NCBI RefSeq assembly: GCF_000346465.2
Contig: NC_034015.1
Coordinates: 17,779,510-17,843,509, forward strand
Length of the DNA stretch: 64,000 nt
Direction: 5' to 3'
Source of the DNA: Prunus persica
Lineage: Eukaryota > Streptophyta > Magnoliopsida > Rosales > Rosaceae
The notes below the pieces were generated by a model. The model had not been told where the DNA came from and made no database searches. It worked only from the letters and a program-made list of their open reading frames with translations. The translations under genes were made by a program, and so were the position numbers. Positions 11,801 to 22,739 of the stretch are shown in pieces (position 1 is the stretch's first letter; the number at the start of each line of letters is the position of its first letter).

Positions 11801-14114
11801 TAATGACATCTGCGAAAGAAAGCCGTGCTACTCGACTTTGATCTTTCAGCATAGTGATTATACTTCTCCCAATCTTTGCTGTTCTCAGAATTGGTTCATA
11901 CCACAGAGCATACTGCTTAGATGGCTTGCCAAGTCTGTACCAGGCCATATCTGTTCGGATTGATATTGAAACCATTGATGCTCCCAATTCAATCATCCAT
12001 TCCTTTATCGCACTCAAGTAAATTGGCATTCCATCAGCATCCTGGGCTCCTGGACCACTTGAAGTACCATCAGAATCAAGACAAAAGCCACTTCCATCAT
12101 CTTCACTCATAACCCCTGACCCGAAAATGGTAACATCAATGTCTGCGCAGGGTTTCATTGGAAGAAGCTCGAGCGAAATCAATCTTGAGTCCGAGTTGTA
12201 TAGACACCAATTATGAAGCATGCTTTGAGGAAGGTCATCAGCATTACAGATATCAAACTCATTGTCAAAAACTATGAACTCATCAGTTTCTTCAATGGAA
12301 TTCTTGTAATAAGCGGGTAGAGGATAATCATTGGCAATTTCATCTTCATTAATTTTGATGTAGTATTTGCTTGACACAGAGGCAGGACCCTGGCGCTTTC
12401 TTTGTTTCATTGACTTCCAGTATTCTTCCTCTTGCAAGAGTTTTGCCAACTTTGCATCCTCATTTTCCTCAGCTTCAACTACGGATGAACCAGCTGAATC
12501 CACTCCGTTCTCTCCACCAATCTTTAAAGTACCACTTGAAATTCCCGGTTTTGATTGCACAAAATTTCCACGCTTTATACTCTCATCTCTGAGGGCAGCA
12601 AGGACAGGTAACTCTGCAAATGGCCGATCGTTCTTCTTTGATGTTTCCTCCAGACCTATTACTTGAGCATAAATAAACTCGCCTTGAGATAGAACAAAGT
12701 CTTTGACAGATGCACTCCCAGAAAAGAATTTGCTTCCGCTCATTGATCGTGCAATACCAGCAAGCAATTCATCAAGAGTGGGGTCGGAGTTGGATTTAGA
12801 CAGCTTCTTGTAAACCTCTATGCAAGCACGCGCTTTCTCAAAGAATTGATCAAAGTATTTCTTGTAGCTACTGGCCGGTTTACGGCAATCATAATCAGCA
12901 ACTTCAGTTGAAAGCCATATTACGGGGGAGCCGTCTTCATAACCAGAGATGTCCCAAGATTCTATCCGCCCAAAACCTTCACATCTAACACCTCTTCCCT
13001 TGTCCTTGTCAGAACTTTCATTGAGAGGCAATATAGCACCAGATATAAACATGTCAGAAACTTCCAACATCTCAAGGGGTTGTGCGGAACCAGTTGCATC
13101 ATGCAAAACAAAATCAGTCAGTCTTCTGTTTGGGCGCACAGCATCTTGGTCCGGGCCACAAGTCAGGCGTACGGCAAGAATTTCTTCCTCCACTATCTGG
13201 TCCTCCTTGCTTTCAATAAGGCTAGACTTCTCAGAAATATGAACAGACCTATCCTTAAAGTCTTTGCAAGCAGCAGCCCGCTTCGGCATTTTCCGAGATC
13301 GGGAAGGCTCTTCTTCACTGCTCTGAGGCAAATTTCGCTTCTTAGCTTTAGGTGCTGCCTTTTGGGAATCTTGTTTACCCTTCTTCTTCTTCGTCATTCC
13401 TATTACAAAAGAATCAGGGAAATCAGGCAAAAGATTGACAAGGTAAAGCTAACTGAAAAATAAAGCCAAGACCCAGGCCAAGAAAGGCCTGTGCATGCAT
13501 ATCATATTTTTGTACAAAACAACGGGGGAAGAGGATTTATTATGCAAAAAATAATCATGAGAAATCAAGTAGTTAATCAAGGCTTTTTAAGGGTCCTGAT
13601 AAAGAAAACAAATTCATTTCTCTGTCTTTGGCTGAGACCATAATAATGAATCTTGATGTAATAAAAGTTGAAACTCATCCTAATTACAAATTCATGATTG
13701 AATGAAATGACAATCAAAACTTAAAAACCCATAAATATATTCCATATTCATAATTTCATAACACAATAAAATGACAGTCAAAACTTGAAAAACTATAAGC
13801 ATAAATCCATAATCCCAAATTCATAATACAGTAAAATGGAAGTCAAAGCCTAAGAACCCATAATCACAAATTCACAATACAATCCAAGGGCAGTTTAAAT
13901 CTAAAACAACCTATAATTATAAACTATAAACATATAAATTCACACTAAAGCAAAGGGGCAGTCAAGACATAAAAGACCAAGTCAACCAAAAGAAACCATT
14001 TGGGGGAATTGAAGTACCTGAAGATGACGAAGATGGTGGTTTAGTCCCATTGGCACCTTTGGCCTCCAAGAGAGCTGCTGCTTCTGCCGCTTCTGCTGCC
14101 GCTGCGGAACCCAT
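8811..14114 (-). CDS. MET1: DNA (cytosine-5)-methyltransferase, MET1/DMT1 class, 1561 aa, two coding exons
   Basis: Maintenance methyltransferase that copies CG methylation onto newly made DNA in the nucleus. Exon 1 (14114-14018) encodes an Ala-rich start [20 protein letters not shown]; after a 618-bp intron, exon 2 (13399-8811) runs uninterrupted to the stop. Order of parts: basic N-terminus with KKKK and RKMPKR signals, two replication-foci (RFTS) domains, an acidic run of Glu/Asp near residue 690, two BAH domains (roughly 745-880 and 920-1060), a KRKGK linker, then the catalytic domain from about 1123. Catalytic motifs are all present: FAGCGG (I), PPCQGFSG with the catalytic Cys (IV), ENV (VI), QSRKRAF (VIII), RECARSQGF (IX) and GNAVPP (X). 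Length matches Arabidopsis MET1 (about 1534 aa). The enzyme looks intact. A single intron is odd, because the Arabidopsis and tomato genes are, as I recall, cut into about a dozen exons. Confidence 0.96.
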
Positions 14115-15102
14115 TTCTCCCCTACTCGCCAGTGAAACCCTAGAATGCGCAATGTGGGGTGTAATGAGAGGGCTGACGCTCTCCGTCTGTCTCTATTTGG
14201 TGGTATTTATCGTGAGAATTTGAACCGAGTAGCGATGAACACGTATAGGCGGGAAGGTGGAACTTTTGGCCCCAAGTGTCGCGCCTTTCTGAACTGCAAG
14301 GAGGGAAAAGCCCATCATTTTCACTTATTTTTCATTCAAATTGAGGAGCTTCCTTCTCTCACCACATTGTCCTAAGTTTTACATGATTTCAATAATATAA
14401 TTTTGTTTTGTAAAAAGTTAAAACGAAAATGCTTTGATTTGTTACAGTTGATTCTCGCCCTTTCTACTATTTTTAAATAATAATAAAAATTATTTTCAAG
14501 ATTATAGATACGATGGATTGAATTTTAATATAATCACCGTAAAAGTTTAATGATTGCCGTAAAATTGAACCTCTGCAACTAACCGGAAAAAATGAACTTT
14601 AACTAATATGGAAAGTAGGGAAAATGACCTTCAACCGTTGGATAGTGTACAAGAATCCATGTTGAAAATTTCAAATGTTCAAATTTGATATTCAAGTTTC
14701 AAAGCATCTTTCGCTGATTTGAGAAACGGGAAATTAAGCTCCGACTGATCTTCAATGCACGAGAATCCATGCAAAGAAGTTTTGGAGACCTAGTTTTGAA
14801 TTTCCAAATTTACGAAGATACACAATTCTTTTTCTAAAATGGCAATATTATCCATTTCCTTTTTTTCGTTATTTTTTTAATTTAAAATTTACCATATATG
14901 TACTAGTGTCATCCAATACTCTACTAATTTGAGTTATATTGTCTAATCGTTAATGGTGTTCCAAGTACCGAAATAAGTTCAAAGTGAGGCGAGTGAAGAT
15001 TAATATCAAGTTTTGTCTTGGAAAGAACAATGTCTACTCAATTTAATGTTTATGGGTTTTAATTAGTAGTTAAAATTTGTATTACGATGTAACAGTTTTG
15101 TA

Positions 15103-15175
15103 GCTCAAGTGGTTAAGAGCAGTTACTCATTTACTTAAGGTTATCTGGTTAATAAAAGTTACCTAATGATGATTA
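15103..15175 (+). repeat. Possible tRNA-derived SINE remnant
   Basis: The string tagctcaagtgg near 15111 matches the RNA polymerase III A-box pattern TRGYNNARNNGG and continues ttaagagcag, like a tRNA head. A B-box is not clear and I found no target-site duplication, so this is weak. Confidence 0.3.
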
Positions 15176-16879
15176 AATTGTGATTACCATATAGGAAAAC
15201 GATGAAATTTCAAGTGTTACATTCTAATGAGGTAATGAATGTGGATGAATCTATAATGACTATAAAAAAAAGGCATACAAATTGTTTTCTATAAGAGCAA
15301 AATTTTGCGTTTTAAGAGAGAGAGTTGTCAAGAATAACTCTCCGAAAATCACAACGTTTTATGAGTGACATCAGTTCATCATAAGCTAATTATCATTCAG
15401 CCCACGGGCCCGAAACCGGTTACCAACTTAGTCCATGTAGGCATGATATTTTGAACCAATGTTAACCCTAACATGACATGGGCAAAACCAGAAGCCCAAT
15501 TACCATCACAACATCACACCAAGATCCAAGCCCTGTTATCCTCCACCGCCCCCCTAACAACAAGTGGCTTATGACAAAGCTCTCCCCAGGCAGCTGAGAG
15601 TCTGAGACCTAAGAGAGCAAAAAAACCTACTTGTAATGGGGATAATACTATTTTACTATCTCGGACAACAATACAATGACATGTGGAAAAGTTATTATGC
15701 GAGTCGTTGCGTTATTGACCCGAATAGCAAAAAGTGTTATCCCAAAAGAGAGCGGCCCCAAATAATGAATGTGCAACTTTAGTACCAAACTAGGTGTCGA
15801 AATCTCAAAAAGCCAGGCTTGTGTTGAAAAGTTGCTGAAAACCTTTGGTCCCCCATTTGTTATTTGTATGAATCTCTCTCTTGGGTGCTAAAAGCATAAT
15901 ATATACATATTCATCTTATTATTTTGGTCTCTCACTCATCTCATGAATGATCATGTGGTTGGCTTAGCTTTTGAAGCACATGAACAAGCGCTCTCCACAT
16001 CATTGCATGAAAAGGAAAGGGTGGCTTTGGAGCCCCAAAGACCCTACCTAAGCGGCTAAACGCATCATCTCGTGGTGGTGAGTTGTAAGTTAATTGCAAC
16101 AGATAGACCTTTTTTTAATAGCTTTCTTACCTTTTGCCTTTTTATGGTTGATAAAGAATATGTTATCTCTTTGTACACAATAATTTGGGTCATGTGGATC
16201 GAGAGGGAAAGAAAGGACCAGTCCAAAACCTTGCATATGTTGAATTGAAAGTGTCATCGCTCCACATACATACGTATACAACAAACTGTCCTCTGAGAGT
16301 ATGGGACATATCATATAAGTTAGTGTATGAAGAAAGAAATTGAGAGTACGATACAAAATGTGGGTACGTAAATGCCAAAACTAAAAATGAAATGGTTATG
16401 AAATGACTTTTAATTTTGTAATCAATTGTTAAAATGGTTTGGTACGAGAAAGGCATGATTGAATTTTTTTATTTTTTATTTTATACTTTGATATTTACCG
16501 AAGAGAGCTTTTGTAAAGTTACTCTGGAATTTAAGAACATGTTTCAAGTGCTTTTAGAGTACATGACATTTCAATACTTTAAGAGACACTACTATAAGAT
16601 TGATTACTAAAAATGAAATGAAATTAACTTATTTGATTTGATGTTAATGTTAATGTTATGGATAGTCGTTTACGCGCTCGTGAGTGATTGTTAGCTGTTG
16701 ATGTAAGTGTATCTCACAATAAATTAACGAGATTGACGACCCCTTGCACTTGCAAAACAACTCTCATTAGCACAAACTCCTCGTTGTATCAAGCAAATTC
16801 AAAGTGCTTAGTGAAATACATTGACATTGAAATTGACTTGGATCAATATTTGGTGCATATGGTAGTGCTAGAGCTATCA

Positions 16880-17225
16880 TAGTCGACCGGGACTAGCCTA
16901 CGCTAGTTGCCAAACGCCAGCACCACGCGGAAAAATCCAATAACAATACCTCTCTCTGTTCCGTGAATCTACAGGCGCGAACTCAGAGGCGCACATTGGC
17001 GCGTAACGCTTGGGAAGCGCCACGTCGGCACCGCGTGCAATGCGCACCGTGCGCGCAATAGAAGGAAACACATATAAAAATGTGGAAACACATTCCTCAT
17101 GCGATCATATTGACGACACCAAAACCCGTTCATTGTGGCGCCAAATGGACGTGTCGTGCGCATCAAAAGCAACTGTCTGTGAGCTGTTGGTTACGTGCTG
17201 CAAGCCCACATCCGATCACATCAAA
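16880..17225. other. GC-rich patch in AT-rich intergenic DNA
   Basis: About 340 bp rich in CG dinucleotides (for example gcgcgaactcagaggcgc and accgtgcgcgcaat), set in strongly AT-rich flanks. The open frames inside do not resemble any protein I know. It may be a remnant of a mobile element or a CpG-rich regulatory patch. Confidence 0.4.
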
Positions 17226-18948
17226 TTGCTATTTTATTTTATTTTTATAATTTCTATAATTTCTATAATTTATTTTTGATTTGGGCTTAATTTGATGCAG
17301 ACGAATGAATGGTAACGATAAATTCCAGACAAAGACAAGGTACTAAATTACAAAGAAGTTGGAAAATGACTGTCACGTAAAATGACAGAAATTGTATTTT
17401 CTATTTATTTTGTATAAATTTTTATTAGAAGAGATTTTGGTAAATATTGATAAGTTTAGGTGGTACCACTTAATAATTGCCACATTCAATTTGTGGACCG
17501 AGCATGTTTGTAAAGTCAAGCTATGGATTAGACAATACCAAAGTGGATACATGCACATGGTTAAGGTTTAATTGGGTAAGCTAATTATCTTCTTCTTTAT
17601 TTTTCTTCCTACGATTTCGGGATACTGAAATTTTTAAACTTGACTAATTCTCTAAGTACATACAATTAGTATAACGAGATTATTAGATTGAATGGCATTG
17701 TCATATGTCATCAAGATAAATATTAGTTAGCATTGTGCATGTAGTAATTAAGTGTAAGAAACCGTTAGATAATAAATCGTTAGTTGCATCTGATATGAAT
17801 AAAGTCATCTTTAATCACATGGCTACGCTGTTAGGCTCGGTTAAATTGGGAAATACAAATTCATATTACTTTTTCGCACAGGTGTAAATCTAAATCGAAT
17901 TCATACCAATTCACCTATGTCGGAAACTTTAAAAGTTACTTAAAAAGAAAATTAACATTGTGTAGCAAATGGAAGCTTCGCTTTCTGGTCGTTTTATTCC
18001 ATTCCAGCCAATGACAAAAGCAGTAGCTTTCTCTGTTCCGCATTATTATAATTATTGAAGATGTTTTTATCATTATTATATTAAAAAGATCCAACCGTAC
18101 TCAAAACTCCTCGTAGCTTTGAATTTCCGTTTATTTTCTCATTGATATCTCTCTCACACTTTTGTGTTACAGGAAAAAGACTTTTTCTCCATCCTTAGTT
18201 TCCCACACTCATTTCCATATAATTCAAATTCCCTCATAAATCATCATTGTTTTTTTTGAAACTGACATTTCTGTTGGTCTCTCTCAACTTCAGAAGCCCA
18301 CTGGCATGTTTGGTTGCTGCCGAGAAACAAGTGCAGAAAACGGTGAGATAGAGCTTTGAATTATCTGGGTTCCTTCACACACTCAACAGAAATCATATAG
18401 ATTCAGGAAGTTTGTTTCTTTAGCTCCCTGCATTTTTCAGAGCTAAACAGTTACTGGGTTTCTTGTGTCTAATGGTTTTGAATTGATAGATGAATTCTGT
18501 TTATGTTCTTCGTGTGTTTCACAAAATGTGCATAAATTTTTTTTTATTTTTTTTCTGATTAACTATGTTTGGAATTAGAATTGATATTTCTCTGTTCTTA
18601 TTTTAATTTCTGGGTTTTTAACTTTTTGTTTGCATGAAATGCAATTGATGAATTGAAGCCATTTTTAATTATTGCTCTCTTATTACAATAACTTTGTGTG
18701 CTGGGCTGGCCCTTCATTTCGCTTCGCTGTAAAGTCTGCTTTTTGTACTGTAAAAGAAAAACCCATTAGGGGAGGTTACTCATCAAGTGAAATCTGGGCT
18801 TATCTTGGTTTTTCAGGTTATAAACAGACTGCTTAAAGTGCCAGCTTATTCTTTTGATGGATAAAAGGCATTTAATTCCGGTACGAATGGGGTAAGACAC
18901 AGAGCACTGCAAAGGGAATGATATTCTTCTGGTAGATCTTGTGGCTGC

Positions 18949-21900
18949 ATGGGAGGAGGCTTATTGCACCTTTTTGATTTCAATCAAGGCAGCATGGCCA
19001 GAAAACTTTTTACTCATAAGAAGCATGATGGCGGTGAGTTTTACTGTTCTCTCTATGCAACAAGAAAAAGTCTAAAGTGTGTATGGGAAGGAAGGTCCCA
19101 CTTGTGAATGACACAAATGGTTCTCTCTCAGACAATCATTGAGACAAAAGAATCATGATAATAACTTGAATAGTTGAACTGTTTCTGTCTATTTACTTAC
19201 TCAGCTGATACAGTGGGCTGTTTGAACACATTGCAGGCCTGGAAGCTCCACGAAATAGCCTGGAGCTGCAAGTAGAACCTCAGAGCTATTGTGATGTGGG
19301 AGATTTACCGGTAACTTTTCATCACATGCCTTCTTGTTGCATGTCCTGTGGCTTAGGTGGTTTGATTCTGTGGATGCTGCGCTCTCAGAGTCATGAGAAT
19401 GTGGTGTTTCCGGTTGTTTGTAATATGATTCTTGTGATACATGATACATTGTGAGTCTTGGGTATGAATTTTTCTGAGTTTCACAGTAGGACTATTTTGG
19501 GTTTTCTCTATGCATCTTTTCTCAAATTTGTAAAACTCATTTGCTACTTGATTTAGTAAAAAAATTTGGTCGTTACAGGAAGGATCTGCTTCTAATTAGG
19601 TGGGACTAAACTCTTGTTGTAATCATGCATTTTTGAGTTGTATAACAAAATCTGAGTTCTTGTATGCATCAGTGATCTTTCTTTAGAAATAATTTCTTCT
19701 TTCATACTGTGTTTCTTCTACCAAATTGCATCATGTCAGACTTTTTGAGTAAATTTCCAAATCCAGCTACTTAGTTCAATGAGTGATCAGAATATCCTTT
19801 ATAAAAAAATTTGTGTAGTGCTCTCTCTCTATCTCTCTCTCTCTCTCTCCAATCACATTTAATTGTATTTTTGTGATGAATTTTCAATACTTGTATTGTA
19901 TCAGATTGAAGAAAATTGGTCCAAAAAGAATTATCCTCTTGAAAGTTCAATGAAGAAATTGATCAATGAGGAAATATCAAAACATTCGAGTACCAGACAA
20001 AATGCACCAAACATTGTGGCCCGACTCATGGGGATGGATATGTTTCCATTGGATACAAAATCTGCAGTTCAGCCTATTGAGGAAAAGAGTGAAAATAGGA
20101 GAATGAAATCTTCAAAGAAGGAAACGAATGGAAGGAGCTCAGCTGCCCATGACCCTTCTAACTTAAAGTCCTCCAGGCAGATTGATCTTGATTCTTATTA
20201 TCATAATAACGATAGAGATGCCACTAGGTGGGGTGATGACCAGAAAATTGAAAATCCAAGGCGTAAAGAACATCCTCAAGAGGAGGAACTAAAAAAGTTC
20301 AAGAAAGAATTTGAAGCATGGCAAGCTGCCAGGTTTAGGGAATGTTCAAGGATTGTCGAAGTTGACAGAACCCCAGGACGTTTGCTTGGTCGAGAGGACC
20401 TCAACAAGGAAAAGGTGGCACTTTCAGGGCGTACAGCAATTGAGAAAACTGTAGAACCTAAGGATTATGCACTAAAAACAATCTCACATGAAGGACGTGT
20501 TTTGCAATGTCGTGGAGATAAGACAGAATTATTCCCAGCTGAGCATGAGGGACCTTTTTCTTCAAGAAGCAGAAGAACCATGAGCTTAGACTTTGAGCAA
20601 TCTTCCATGACTTCTAAAAAGAGATTGGACGCATCTTCTGCTCCTACAAGGATAGTTATCTTAAAACCTGGTCCTGATAGACTTTGTAACCAGGAAGAGA
20701 CTTGGATAGGTTCTTCAAACACTTTAGAGCAGAGGGGTGGCATAGAAGATTTTCTTGAGGAGGTGAAGGAACGGCTAAAATGTGAACTGCAAGGGAAAAT
20801 GCATAAAAGGGGTTCTGTTGTCCGAGGAAGTGGAGTCGAGACTCCATATAGTGAACAGCCATCAGCTCCTAAGAAAATTGCTCGACACATTGCAAACCAG
20901 GTTAGAGAAAGTGTAACTAGGGACCTTGGAATGAATTTGCTCAGGTCAGAATCAACAAAATCATACAGAAGCGAAATTCAGTTCAATGGACCAGGTTCCC
21001 CAGAATTCATACATAGAGATACTAGAAGGATCTTCTTAGAGAGACTAAGAAGTGCTTCGAAAAGAGAAACAGATCTTGGTGTTCCTGTATTAGTTTCTGG
21101 AAGCTCTAGTTTATCTGCATTTGACAATGATAGGGCCAGACTAAAACAAGTGGGAGATACTCTGGAAGCTCAAAAAGACATGAGTTGCTGGGAAAGGGGA
21201 ATAGTGAAAGATGAACATGAAAAAACAAGATCATTCAGACATGGACCACATGATAAAGAGGTGCTTGATAGAGAGTTGTCCCCTAGAAACCTCATTAGAT
21301 CTTTATCAGCCCCAGTACCCGGAACATCTTTTGGGAAACTTCTTCTGGAGGACCGTCATGTTTTAACTGGTGCTCACATCCAGAGGAAGCATGAAGGCAT
21401 TGACCACATGTCCATGGAGATGAAACATCAGAAGAAAGAAAGGTTTAATTTTAAAGAAAAAGTTTCCAATTTCAGGTACAGTTTTACTCTTAGGGGGAGG
21501 CTGTTTGGCAAAAAAATTCAATCAATTGCGGAATCACATTGTAACCATTATCCTATGAAGGATATCATGAGTGGGCCAACAGTGGTTATGAACTCCGGAG
21601 AGAGACATGTAAGAGGATACTTTATCTTATCTATGCATAGTACTAATTCATCAATGAATCAATGGATTCAATTGCTTTCTATCTCTTGTAGTTCTTTGAT
21701 CTAAATATATTTTCGCACATGGTCTTAGGAGAATTTCACTGAGGTTCCTCCTAGTCCTGCATCTGTTTGCAGCAGTGCTAGGGAAGATTTTTGGAGGCCA
21801 ACTGATTATCTTAGTCCAATATCAACTCCTGCAACTCCAAGAGAGGATAATATTGTTCCTCGGGCTTTCAGAGACATCAGCGATAATCTGAATGGTATGG

Positions 21901-22739
21901 ATGTTTCTTTCTACGCATTCTGTTCTAAAGTGACAAATGGGTGATAAGTATGAATGTGGTGCATTGTTTACTGGACATTACTCCCAAATTTACCTTTTGT
22001 GATTGTATATGTTTCTGTGTTTATGAGGCATGACTACTATGAAATTAGACAGAAGTGTAAACTGACAAGTGACATAATCATCTAATTGTCTGATGCTGAT
22101 TTTACAGAGCTGCGAAGGCAACTGAATCAACTTGAGTCTGATGAGCCTGAGGACATAAAAGATGAACAGAAAGTGGTCGAGACTGAAATGGTTGGGTTAG
22201 AGGACCCAGCAGAGGCTTACATACGAGATTTGCTTGTTGCTTGTGGTTTGTATGATGGGTCATTTGAGAAATCATTAGCGAGATGGGACACATTTTCAAA
22301 GCCCATCAGCAACTCAGTGTTCGAAGAAGTGGAAGAATCTCACAAAAAATTGGCCAAGAAAGATGATAGCTCAGCAAACGATCACAATGAAAAGGTAGAC
22401 CACAAGGTGTTACGTGATTTGTTGAACGAAGCTCTTTCAACTGTTCTTGGACCACCTAGAAGCATGTCTAAGTTTAGGAGAAAAATTATAGGTTCATCTG
22501 TGCTGCCACCTTTACGTGGTAAGAAGTTGTTAAATTGTGTGTGGCAAATTATCCATGAGCGCCTACACCCTCCAACTGATGGACCCTATTACTCACTTGA
22601 CGACATGGTCTCCCGGGATCTTGGATCGAGTCCTTGGTCGGGACTGATTGACGATGACGTTAATGCTCTGGGAGGAGAGATGGAAAGCCTGATCACGGAA
22701 GATCTTGTTCAGGAAATTTTGGATGATATGCAGTTATGA
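18949..22739 (+). CDS. TRM (TON1-recruiting motif)/LONGIFOLIA-type protein with DUF4378, 886 aa
   Basis: TRM-family protein; members recruit TON1 and phosphatase complexes to cortical microtubules and shape cell elongation and division planes. Exons: 18949-19033, 19237-19310, 19905-21608, 21729-21894, 22108-22739; 2661 nt in frame. The N-terminus MGGGLLHLFDFNQGSMARK is a family signature. PNIVARLMGMDMFP (near residue 100) is the conserved DUF3741-type motif. The middle is charged and probably disordered. The C-terminus is a DUF4378 domain, with EAYIRDLLVACGLYDGSFE, then DHKVLRDLLNEALSTVLGP, and the closing motif LVQEILDDMQL that marks the TON1-binding end in this family. The start is chosen because MGGGLLHLFDF is conserved. 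As I recall, Arabidopsis TRM26 (At2g17550) is the closest in position. Intron 2 holds a CT microsatellite. Confidence 0.88.
19821..19850. repeat. CT/GA microsatellite
   Basis: A run of ctctct broken by one atct, inside intron 2 of the TRM gene, about 55 nt before the acceptor at 19904. It may lengthen the polypyrimidine tract but is not directly next to the acceptor. Confidence 0.85.

Larger units (their letters stand above)
14115..18948. other. Intergenic region and TRM-gene leader; no convincing gene
   Basis: I see no coding gene here. It contains the MET1 upstream region (to about 14.4 kb), AT-rich sequence, a weak tRNA-derived SINE-like remnant near 15.1 kb and a GC-rich patch at 16.9-17.2 kb. 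From about 18.2 kb it is probably the leader of the TRM gene downstream. The leader region holds a short upstream reading frame (18306-18359, 17 codons beginning MFGCCRE) and an AG/gtgaga-like donor near 18341, so a 5' UTR intron is likely. Confidence 0.6.

Noticed and set aside
13400..13430. Apparent MET1 start at 13430 (MPDFPDSF...)
   Set aside because: These codons are intron sequence before a ttgtaatag acceptor; the Ala-rich exon at 14114 joins in frame.
9006..13463. Plus-strand open frames opposite MET1
   Set aside because: Antisense shadows of a long coding exon; none resembles a protein.
19863..19904. An upstream ATG that opens the long TRM reading frame at 19863
   Set aside because: It lies in an intron. 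The acceptor at 19904 and the two upstream exons give the conserved N-terminus.
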